A DNA stretch of 6,196 nucleotides from Oscillospiraceae bacterium (GTDB taxonomy: Bacteria; Bacillota; Clostridia; Oscillospirales; Ruminococcaceae): the NCBI GenBank assembly GCA_016302225.1, contig JAEDOB010000142.1:1-6196 (forward strand). The letters run 5' to 3'. Both the position numbers and the translations under genes were made by a program. Under the pieces are notes generated by a model. It was not told the DNA's origin. It was given only the letters and a program-made list of their open reading frames with translations, and searched no databases. Positions within the stretch are counted from its first letter, which is position 1, and each line of letters opens with the position of its first letter. This document shows, in pieces, positions 1 to 6,176 of the stretch.

Positions 1-1
1 C

Positions 2-145
2 ATTATCGACGTGTATTTCGGCACGGGCGACGGCAAGCCTATCACCGCAGACAGCATTGTGACCACAACACCCATCGAAGAACCGACTCCCGAAACTCTC
101 TCCGACACCGCCGAAACGACAGTCACCACCGTTCCCGAAGAATAA
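2..145 (+). CDS. C-terminal end of a protein with a Thr/Pro/Glu-rich tail (5' end outside window)
   Basis: An open frame enters from the left edge (first complete codon at 2) and ends at TAA 143-145, giving 47 residues. The first part reads IIDVYFGTGDG, like the last strand of a beta-rich domain. The remainder is dominated by Thr, Pro and Glu (for example VTTTPIEEPTPE and ETTVTTVPEE), as in the linkers of secreted or surface proteins of gut Clostridia. Unlike the two surface proteins at the far end of the window, it stops directly after the Thr-rich stretch with no transmembrane segment and no LPXTG motif. The short match of YFGTGDG to the domain ends FDIYGDG and FDLSGDG of those proteins hints at kinship but is too short to prove it. 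Function cannot be assigned from the part visible. Confidence 0.75.
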   Translation: MIDVYFGTGDGKPITADSIVTTTPIEEPTPETLSDTAETTVTTVPEE

Positions 146-150
146 AGAAA

Positions 151-175
151 TGTAGGGGCGGGGTTTCCCCGCCCG
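151..175. repeat. GC-rich perfect hairpin, possible dispersed palindromic repeat or terminator
   Basis: Bases 156-163 (GGGCGGGG) pair perfectly with 167-174 (CCCCGCCC) around a 3-base TTT loop, starting 11 bases after the stop codon of the upstream gene. No T-tract follows (next bases are GCAGAAATAATAATTT), so it is a poor canonical intrinsic terminator, although it could still end or stabilise the upstream transcript. From memory, and not checked, TGTAGGGGCG...CGCCCG-type palindromes recur between genes in Ruminococcaceae and related Clostridia. That suggests a small dispersed repeat. Confidence 0.55.
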
Positions 176-242
176 CAGAAATAATAATTTGTCGGTTAAA
201 CACACATAAAGAATTCAAAAAGACCGAAAGGAAATCACCCCA

Positions 243-1037
243 ATGGTAAAGCTAATCGCCACCGATATGGACGGCACTCTTCTCAACTCAAAAAAGGAGC
301 TCCCTCCCGATTTTTGGGAAACTCTGGATATGCTGGACAGCAAAAACGTACGCTTCTGCATTGCCAGCGGACGTTCCTTCACAACACTAAAAATAAATTT
401 CGACGGATTCACGGACAGAATGAATTTCATCTGCGACAACGGCGCATTCATCGTCATTGACGGAAAGCCCGTAAGCGTCAGCATTATCCCCGCCGAAACG
501 GTTTCCGAGCTGATAAAGATATGCCGCTCACTGGAAGGCGTAACGCCCGTTCTCTGCGGCATGAACGGCACATATTTCGACGACTGCACCTCCGAGCTTT
601 ATGAGGAGGTCAGCCGTTTTTATCTGAATTTCACCCGTGTGGACGACATTGCAAAGGTGAAGGACGACATTTTCAAGGTGGCTCTTTGCGATTCGGGAAA
701 TCCTATGAACCATTCACTGCCCGTTTTCCGCGAAAAATTCGGGGACAGCCTGTCCCTTGCCGCTTCGGGACCGCTTTGGATGGACGCTATGAACCAAGGC
801 GTCAACAAGGGCGAGGCTTTGAAGATAATCCAGCAGCACTTAGGCGTTTCCCGTGAGGAAACTATGGCGTTCGGCGACTATTTCAACGATACGGAGCTTT
901 TGCAGAACGCCGAATTCAGCTATGCCATGGCAAATTCCCACCCGGATATGTTCAAAATTGCCAAATACCGCACCGACACCAACGAAAACTGCGGCGTTAC
1001 AAAGGCTATCAATGAATTTTTTCACAATCAGCACTGA
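243..1037 (+). CDS. Cof-type HAD-IIB family hydrolase (phosphatase)
   Basis: This 264-residue protein has the usual length for Cof/YidA-like HAD-IIB phosphatases, soluble cytoplasmic enzymes that dephosphorylate sugar phosphates, nucleotides or cofactors. All four HAD motifs are visible. Motif I is DMDGT, with nucleophile Asp8 and acid/base Asp10. Motif II is Ser42 in ASGR. Motif III is Lys189 in VNKGEAL. Motif IV is GDYFND at 211-216, with Asp212 and Asp216 for magnesium. CDNGA near 64-68 is also typical of the subfamily. The cap inserted between motifs II and III decides the substrate, which cannot be read from sequence. The ATG at 243 is preceded by AAAGGA (227-232) with a 10-base gap, and the conserved N-terminal MVKLIATDMDG supports this start. 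It lies 97 bases after the upstream gene, with no convincing promoter seen in the gap. Confidence 0.93.
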   Translation: MVKLIATDMDGTLLNSKKELPPDFWETLDMLDSKNVRFCIASGRSFTTLKINFDGFTDRMNFICDNGAFIVIDGKPVSVSIIPAETVSELIKICRSLEGVTPVLCGMNGTYFDDCTSELYEEVSRFYLNFTRVDDIAKVKDDIFKVALCDSGNPMNHSLPVFREKFGDSLSLAASGPLWMDAMNQGVNKGEALKIIQQHLGVSREETMAFGDYFNDTELLQNAEFSYAMANSHPDMFKIAKYRTDTNENCGVTKAINEFFHNQH

Positions 1038-1189
1038 ATATATTCACCGATATTTGCATAAAACAGACCGATAGTCAAATTTTTTAACAATAATCGTTTA
1101 ATATTAACGTGTAAATGGAAAATTATGCAAGTTGGTTAATCCCAAATAAAGCTTGAATTAATTTTTTAGTATATTACTGTAAAAAATAC

Positions 1190-1218
1190 TTGACTTTACG
1201 GCAAAAACATTGTATAAT
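1190..1218 (+). promoter_or_regulatory. Sigma-A-type promoter of the EAL-domain gene
   Basis: TTGACT (1190-1195) and TATAAT (1213-1218) are separated by exactly 17 bases in an AT-rich region. Transcription would begin near 1225, leaving a leader of about 50 bases before the ATG at 1276. Upstream AT-rich sequence (1075-1185) contains A/T runs that could act as an UP element. The 238-base gap between the HAD gene and this gene shows no clear intrinsic terminator. Confidence 0.8.
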
Positions 1219-1275
1219 ATTACTATGGGTTAATTTGAGATAATCTTTGTACTTTACAGCAAAGGACGTATATAA

Positions 1276-4200
1276 ATGAATGATTCAAATAAATTGGGGC
1301 TGAGCTATAAGCCGCTTCTCCTGATGACAGGTATTCTGCCCGCCGGTGCGGTGGCTTGCCTTGTGGGGGCATTTTTTTCCGACGGCGGCGCAAAGCTTAT
1401 ACTTATCGGCGCAGCGGTGATTTTTTTGCTGCTCCTTATTCCCGTTTTCAAGCAGATGGGTTCCATAAAGCAGGCAAACAAGCTTATCTCGGCGCTTGAA
1501 GAGAATATCCCCGACCTTCGGTATCTGGTGTTCAACGCCTCGGCGGACACCGCTGTTGTTCCCGAGGAATTCTGCGATATTGCAAATATCACCCGCACCC
1601 CCGAAAACACTTGCGGCAAAATGGTATATGCCGACAGGGACAGGTATGTGAAGCTGCTCTCCGCCCTTACCGCCGACCCCTCGGACGAGTTTCAAAACGT
1701 TTACCGCTCTCCCCTTAACAGCGAAAGATGGTACAGCGTCGTCACCTTTGATGCGGGCTATTGCAGCTATACAATAGTAACCGACGCTACCGACAAGGTG
1801 CATTCACGTGATATGATACGTGACCTGCGCAGCTATGACTCCGTAACAAAGCTTCTGAGCTATGAGGCATTCACCGAAGCTCTTGCCGCTGTGACCGCAA
1901 AGGGTCTGGGCTGCTGCGTGGTTCAGTTCCACATAAACGGTCTGGAAAGAATTACCTCGGTAATCGACTATGCCGCCGCCGAAAGGGTGCTCATTTCCAT
2001 ATCCGACTGCCTGAAAAGCTTCGTATCGGGCGAGATCGTCGCAGGCAGACGAAACAGCAACGAGTTCGTTATGCTCATAAACGGTCCCGACCACGATTCC
2101 GTCAAGAATATGGTTTCGGAGATATGCTCAAGAGTCAACAAAAATGCCGCTCAATGCTCCGACGAGCTGAAGCTGCCCGTCTACACCTACTGCGGCTACT
2201 GCCTATGTCCCGAACAGGCTTCGGAGCTGAATTCCATACTGTCCGCCGCCGACTTTGCCGCATTTGAAGCGGAAAGCGCAGGCTCTTCTATCCCGCAGAA
2301 ATTCAACCCCGTTTCCTTTGAGAAAAGGCAGGAGGATTACCGCAGGATACAGGTGTTCGACGACCTTATTTCGGGAAATGAGATCGATTACTGGTTCCAG
2401 CCCATCGTTGACGCCCGCACAGGCGAGATACACGGCTATGAATCCCTTATGCGCCCCAGAACTATCGAAGGCGTGAAATTTACGCCCTTTGATGTGCTGA
2501 CTCTGGCTCAGGAACAGAATATGCTTGACGAGATCGAGCGTCTGACCTTCTTCAATACCATTACCAAGGTCTACGAAAATCAGGACCTTTTCAAGGACAG
2601 AAAGGTGTTCCTGAACTCTATCCCCAGCTGCTGTCTTTCCGAAAACGACTACAACTATCTGCTGGAAAATTACGTTGCCCTGTTTGACTACCTTGTTATC
2701 GAGATCACAGAAAGCAGCGAAATGTCCCTGAAAACCATCGAAAAGCTGAGAGAACGCTTCGTTTCCCACAAGTCCCTTATTGCGCTGGACGACTACGGCA
2801 CGGGCTATTCAAACGAGTCAAATCTGCTGAAATCCCAGCCTAACTACATAAAGATAGACCGTTCGCTGCTGACAGGCATCGACTCCAACGCCCAGAAGCA
2901 GCACCTTGTTTCCAATATGATAAACTTCGCTTCAAAGCACGGTATCAAGGTCATTGCCGAGGGAATCGAAACTGCCGAGGAGCTGGAAACCGTCATCAAT
3001 CTGGACGTTGACCTTATCCAGGGCTACTTTACCTGCCGTCCCCAGGCGGTCATACTCCGTGAGATCTCCGCAGATGTGAAGGAGCTTATAGCCGAGATAA
3101 ATCTAAGGAGAAAAAGAGGGGACAAAAAGGTATTTGAGGTCGCAGACAATGAAACAGTTGACTGCACAAAGGCAGCTCTTTCGGGCTTTACCGATATTCT
3201 TATCACAGGCAGAAGGGCGACCGTCACAAGCAAAAGCAGCCGCTGCGTCCCCATCGGCATTACAATTCCCAAGGGGCTTAACTGCGATATTACCTTTGAT
3301 AATATTTTCATCGAGGGACTGGACAGACCTGCCGTTATGGTGGAAGAGGGTGCTGTTGCAAATATCAGCATCAACGGCAAAAACCATATCAAGGGCGAGG
3401 GTATCAGAATTCCCAAGGGCGCAAGGCTGCTGCTTATCGGTGACGGCGATCTGGAAATGGAATGTGACATAAACGGCAAGGCTTGTATCGGCGGCGGTTC
3501 TTCGGAGGACTTCGGCGAGATAGTCATGAATATGACCGGTGACATAAGCGTTTCCGCAAACTGCGATGCCAGCGTAGGTATCGGCGGCGGTATGGCTGAC
3601 GAATCAATGATAAAGCTGGTACAGGGCAATGTGAAGATAAGGACCACAGGCGAAAAGACCGTCGGCATGGGCTTCTACAAGGGAAACGGCATTATCTCCC
3701 TTATCAAGGGAACGCTGGACATCGAATCCTGCGGCGCAACTGCGGTTGGTCTTGGCGTTATGAAGGGCAATATCAGTCTGGAAAGCTGTGCCGACCTGAA
3801 TGTGACCTGCTCGGGCGACAGCTGCGCCTGCGTTGGTGCGCATAATGGCAGCACGGGTATCGTTCAGATAAATTCGGGCAATGTGGCAATAGATGTCAAA
3901 TCGAAGGAAGCTTCGGGCATCGGCGGAGTGGGTGCTGACCTTAAAACGATCATACACTCCGGTTCTGTCAGCGTTCACGGCGAGGGCGGTATGCTTTACG
4001 GTCTGGGCGACAGCTCGGGCGAGGGTACGCTTACCATCGAAAGCGGATATGTCAACCTGTTTATACTTTCCGCCAACGGAAAAGCGGCAGGCGTCGCAAA
4101 CGGAAAAACCGTTATTTTCGGCGGAAATATCGTCAGCAATACTATTGATGATATTCAGGCTGTCGGTCCCTATGACCTTCCCCTTAAAATGCACAAAATC

Positions 4201-4326
4201 AAATGCAGCGGATCGTTCAACAAGGAGATAAAGACCTCTAAGGGCACTTACAGCTATGTTGCCGAAAACGACGAAAAAATGGACGAGCTGTGCATATATC
4301 TCCCCGAAGATGCGGAGGTTGTCTGA
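1276..4326 (+). CDS. Membrane-anchored c-di-GMP phosphodiesterase (degenerate GGDEF + EAL) with C-terminal beta-solenoid
   Basis: This 1016-residue protein probably hydrolyses cyclic di-GMP to pGpG. Two hydrophobic helices (about 12-33 and 39-58) with a short SDGGAK loop form a hairpin, and flanking lysines place both ends in the cytoplasm. Residues 65-180 are an unassigned, perhaps PAS-like, input segment. The GGDEF-like domain starts at YDSVTKLL (187) and carries NSNEF (260-264) instead of GGDEF, with no RxxD inhibitory site, so it is probably inactive as a cyclase. The EAL domain (about 355-610) keeps Glu389 (ESL), Asn447, Glu476, Asp505-Asp506 (DDYGTG), Lys526, Glu562 (AEGIE) and Gln582 (QGY), so activity is expected. 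From about 620 to 1010 come about nine turns of 27-31 residues with recurring GIGGG-like motifs, read as a beta-solenoid. AAAGGA (1261-1266) lies 9 bases before the ATG. Phosphodiesterase role is well supported; the role of the solenoid is unknown. Confidence 0.92.
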   Translation: MNDSNKLGLSYKPLLLMTGILPAGAVACLVGAFFSDGGAKLILIGAAVIFLLLLIPVFKQMGSIKQANKLISALEENIPDLRYLVFNASADTAVVPEEFCDIANITRTPENTCGKMVYADRDRYVKLLSALTADPSDEFQNVYRSPLNSERWYSVVTFDAGYCSYTIVTDATDKVHSRDMIRDLRSYDSVTKLLSYEAFTEALAAVTAKGLGCCVVQFHINGLERITSVIDYAAAERVLISISDCLKSFVSGEIVAGRRNSNEFVMLINGPDHDSVKNMVSEICSRVNKNAAQCSDELKLPVYTYCGYCLCPEQASELNSILSAADFAAFEAESAGSSIPQKFNPVSFEKRQEDYRRIQVFDDLISGNEIDYWFQPIVDARTGEIHGYESLMRPRTIEGVKFTPFDVLTLAQEQNMLDEIERLTFFNTITKVYENQDLFKDRKVFLNSIPSCCLSENDYNYLLENYVALFDYLVIEITESSEMSLKTIEKLRERFVSHKSLIALDDYGTGYSNESNLLKSQPNYIKIDRSLLTGIDSNAQKQHLVSNMINFASKHGIKVIAEGIETAEELETVINLDVDLIQGYFTCRPQAVILREISADVKELIAEINLRRKRGDKKVFEVADNETVDCTKAALSGFTDILITGRRATVTSKSSRCVPIGITIPKGLNCDITFDNIFIEGLDRPAVMVEEGAVANISINGKNHIKGEGIRIPKGARLLLIGDGDLEMECDINGKACIGGGSSEDFGEIVMNMTGDISVSANCDASVGIGGGMADESMIKLVQGNVKIRTTGEKTVGMGFYKGNGIISLIKGTLDIESCGATAVGLGVMKGNISLESCADLNVTCSGDSCACVGAHNGSTGIVQINSGNVAIDVKSKEASGIGGVGADLKTIIHSGSVSVHGEGGMLYGLGDSSGEGTLTIESGYVNLFILSANGKAAGVANGKTVIFGGNIVSNTIDDIQAVGPYDLPLKMHKIKCSGSFNKEIKTSKGTYSYVAENDEKMDELCIYLPEDAEVV

Positions 4327-4342
4327 CCTTACCAAAGCGAAC

Positions 4343-4379
4343 AATAGGTGTTCCCCCGCTTTTCGGGAGGACACCTATT
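4343..4379 (+). terminator. Long hairpin after the EAL-domain gene, likely terminator
   Basis: Bases 4343-4358 pair with 4364-4379 in a 16-bp stem (one G-T wobble and one mismatch) around the loop CTTTT, beginning 17 bases after the stop codon. The bases after the stem (ACTTATTTGCG) form only a weak T-rich stretch, so efficiency is uncertain. Its position between a stop codon and the next promoter fits transcription termination. Confidence 0.65.
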
Positions 4380-4437
4380 ACTTATTTGCGTAAAAATGAA
4401 AGTCTTGTGAAAACCTAACAAAGCAAATGCAAAATTA

Positions 4438-4466
4438 TTGACAAATGTACAAAATCAGTGTAAAAT
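4438..4466 (+). promoter_or_regulatory. Sigma-A-type promoter of the paralogous surface-protein pair
   Basis: A perfect -35 TTGACA (4438-4443) and -10 TAAAAT (4461-4466) are separated by 17 bases. Transcription would start near 4473, giving a leader of about 50 bases that holds a small CTGC/GCAG hairpin (4486-4498, loop TTTTT) and the ribosome binding site AAGGAG (4511-4516). No other promoter is apparent in the 58 bases between the two downstream genes, so this one probably drives both. Confidence 0.8.
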
Positions 4467-4524
4467 AAAAAGGTAGATTTTCCGACTGCTTTTTGCAGCA
4501 GGTCATTGATAAGGAGCTGTAGAA

Positions 4525-5337
4525 ATGAGAAAAATATCAAAATTGTTTTCTGCGGCTGCTGCCACACTTTTGGCAGTCATAATGTCCGCAGTGACCGCTG
4601 CCGCAGCAGACGATGATATATGCCTGTTCGAGGGCGAGGGCAGGTCAAACGGAAAATGGGGACAGGCATATTCCCTCAATATCCGTGCAAATGAAAAATA
4701 CGCTCAGCTTATGACAATGCTCAGCGGAAACAGCAAGATATATGTAAATTTCAGCATTGAAGGCACTCCTGCGCCAAACACCTACGGCATTGAATTTATC
4801 TTGCAGAAATGGGAAAAGCAGGGCGAAGCTTCTGTCTGGGCGCAGACACCTCCCATAGATGTGACCGACGGCGTTGCCACATTTGATTATGCTTCACTTG
4901 CGAAAACCTTCGGCAGTGATGATCTTTCCGCCGTTGACCAGATATATGTGGGCGATACAAATGCGGTCATCAAGGTAACAAGAGTGGTATTTGACATTTA
5001 CGGCGACGGCATAAACGGTGAAACGGTTGATGTTCCCGAGGTGGGCGAAGTTTTATCCCCGCCGCAAACCACCGCTGCGGACACGTCGGCGGAAACCACC
5101 TCAGCCGACCTTGACGACAAGGCGGAGGAAACTGCCGCAGCCAATCAAGAAAGCATGACCGAGGAGTCCACAGCCCCGCAGTCTGCCGAGCAGACCGAAG
5201 AAACCACCGCCGAAAGCAAGGAAAAAGGCAGCTCACTCAGCACAGAAGCCATCGCAGTTATGGTTATTATCGCCGTTACTTTTGTTGCAGCTGTTATTAT
5301 CGTTGTCATTGACAGGACCCGCAAGAAATATTACTGA
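4525..5337 (+). CDS. Secreted, membrane-anchored surface protein of unknown function (paralogue 1)
   Basis: This 270-residue protein is not assigned to a named family. A signal peptide (residues 1-28, basic MRKISK, hydrophobic core, then alanines before DDD) directs export. Residues 29-162 form a compact domain containing FEGEG, KWGQA, NTYGIEF, DVTDGVATFDYASL and VDQIYVGD. Its alternating pattern and conserved Trp/Tyr look like a beta-sandwich, possibly carbohydrate-binding, but this is inference. Residues 163-241 are a Thr/Glu/Ala-rich linker, followed by a transmembrane helix (242-262) and the tail DRTRKKYY. The expected topology is type I, with the domain outside the cell. There is no LPXTG sorting motif and no lipobox. 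The mature part has one cysteine, near its N-terminus. AAGGAG (4511-4516), 8 bases before the ATG, confirms the start. A close paralogue follows 58 bases downstream. Confidence 0.9.
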   Translation: MRKISKLFSAAAATLLAVIMSAVTAAAADDDICLFEGEGRSNGKWGQAYSLNIRANEKYAQLMTMLSGNSKIYVNFSIEGTPAPNTYGIEFILQKWEKQGEASVWAQTPPIDVTDGVATFDYASLAKTFGSDDLSAVDQIYVGDTNAVIKVTRVVFDIYGDGINGETVDVPEVGEVLSPPQTTAADTSAETTSADLDDKAEETAAANQESMTEESTAPQSAEQTEETTAESKEKGSSLSTEAIAVMVIIAVTFVAAVIIVVIDRTRKKYY

Positions 5338-5395
5338 TGTTGTTTCATAATCGGGGTATCTCTCCCTAAATATCATAATTAAAGGAGTTTTTTAT

Positions 5396-6136
5396 ATGAG
5401 AAAATTTTCAAAATGGCTTTCTGCGGCAGCCGTAACGCTTCTGGCAGTCATAATGTCCGCAGTGACCGCATTTGCTGCCGATGATTACTGCATCTTCGAG
5501 GGCGAGGGCGAGAATGCAGGAGTATCCAGCGGAAGCTGGGGACAAGCAGTTGCATACAACCTCCACGAACACGAAAATGCCCCCATTTCTATTACGGATT
5601 TTACAGAGGACAGCAAAATATATGTGACATTTGAAGTAGACGGCACGCCTCCTGCGAATACATACGGAATTGAGCTTATTATTCAGCGATGGGAAGGCAA
5701 AGGAGTAAAAAAGGTATGGGGAAAAGTCACGCCCGTTGATGTAACCGACGGCGTTGCTACTTTTGATTACGCTTCAATGGTAGCTGCATACGGCTCCGAT
5801 GATTTTTCCGACGTTGACCAGCTCTATGTGGGCGATACAGGTGTTGTGATCAAGGTAACCAATGTTTCCTTCGACCTTAGCGGTGACGGTCTTACGGACT
5901 TTGCAACAGAGGAAGAAACCACCGTGACCGAGGAAGAAACCACCGCTAAAGAGGAAAAATCCGAGGAAACCACCAAAAAAGCCGACGAGGACAAAGCCGA
6001 GGAAGCCTCCGAGGAGAACGAGGAAGAAAGCAGTTCGGGCGGCGTCAATGTGGTGCTTATCGTTGTTATTGCAGTTGTGGTCATAGCCGCTGTTGTAGTT
6101 GTCATTGTACTTAAAACCCGCAAGAAATACTATTGA
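5396..6136 (+). CDS. Secreted, membrane-anchored surface protein of unknown function (paralogue 2)
   Basis: This 246-residue tandem paralogue has the same architecture as the preceding gene. A signal peptide is probably cut at AFA|A (residue 27). A conserved domain spans about 28-165 (FEGEG, SWGQA, NTYGIEL, DVTDGVATFDYASM, VDQLYVGD). A strongly acidic Glu/Thr/Lys linker (166-216) includes a 7-residue repeat EEETT-x-x, and a very Val/Ile-rich helix (217-239) is followed by the tail KTRKKYY. Relative to paralogue 1 the domain has a few extra residues before the WGQA motif and a shorter, more acidic linker. The single cysteine in the mature part sits at the equivalent place (YCIFEGEG versus ICLFEGEG). 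AAAGGAG (5381-5387) lies 8 bases before the ATG. It is probably co-transcribed with paralogue 1, and a strong terminator follows. Function is unknown; a surface binding role is inferred only from architecture. Confidence 0.9.
   Translation: MRKFSKWLSAAAVTLLAVIMSAVTAFAADDYCIFEGEGENAGVSSGSWGQAVAYNLHEHENAPISITDFTEDSKIYVTFEVDGTPPANTYGIELIIQRWEGKGVKKVWGKVTPVDVTDGVATFDYASMVAAYGSDDFSDVDQLYVGDTGVVIKVTNVSFDLSGDGLTDFATEEETTVTEEETTAKEEKSEETTKKADEDKAEEASEENEEESSSGGVNVVLIVVIAVVVIAAVVVVIVLKTRKKYY
5909..5945 (+). repeat. Short tandem repeat in the linker of paralogue 2
   Basis: The 16-base unit GAGGAAGAAACCACCG occurs at 5909-5924 and again at 5930-5945, a period of 21 bases that encodes EEETTVT then EEETTAK. 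A decayed third unit (EEKSEETT) follows. This looks like linker growth by local, in-frame tandem duplication. Confidence 0.75.
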
Positions 6137-6141
6137 TGTTC

Positions 6142-6176
6142 TCTCCGCTTCCGTTTTCGGGGGCGGGGATTTTTTT
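6142..6176 (+). terminator. Rho-independent terminator of the surface-protein pair
   Basis: Bases 6142-6153 pair with 6158-6169 over 12 bp (three G-T wobbles) around a TTTT loop, followed immediately by seven Ts (6170-6176). It begins 6 bases after the stop codon at 6136. This is the best canonical intrinsic terminator in the window. The last 20 bases of the window hold nothing recognisable. Confidence 0.9.

Noticed and set aside
189..217. Promoter directly upstream of the HAD gene (TTGTCG with an AATTCA -10)
   Set aside because: The match to consensus is too poor at both boxes to support a call.
853..1074. Plus-strand frame overlapping the 3' end of the HAD gene
   Set aside because: It overlaps the conserved motif IV of the HAD enzyme in another frame and shows no protein-like pattern.
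1219..1275. c-di-GMP riboswitch in the leader of the EAL gene
   Set aside because: The leader after the predicted start site is only about 50 bases, too short for a GEMM-type aptamer, and lacks its conserved elements.
3604..4374. Long minus-strand open frame (256 codons) opposite the end of the EAL gene, and similar ones at 3024-3668, 2203-2769 and 1285-1803
   Set aside because: They lie wholly or almost wholly opposite a gene with clear domain content, have no recognisable motifs, and arise from GC-biased codon use on the + strand.
5200..5337. Sortase (LPXTG) anchor or lipoprotein signal on the surface proteins
   Set aside because: No LPXTG-like motif precedes the C-terminal helix in either paralogue. 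The N-terminal cysteine lies several residues past the signal cleavage site with no lipobox.
5824..6123. Minus-strand open frame rich in Thr, Ser and Val
   Set aside because: Its composition is the complement of the Glu/Thr linker and the Val-rich helix of paralogue 2; no independent start signal or motif was seen.
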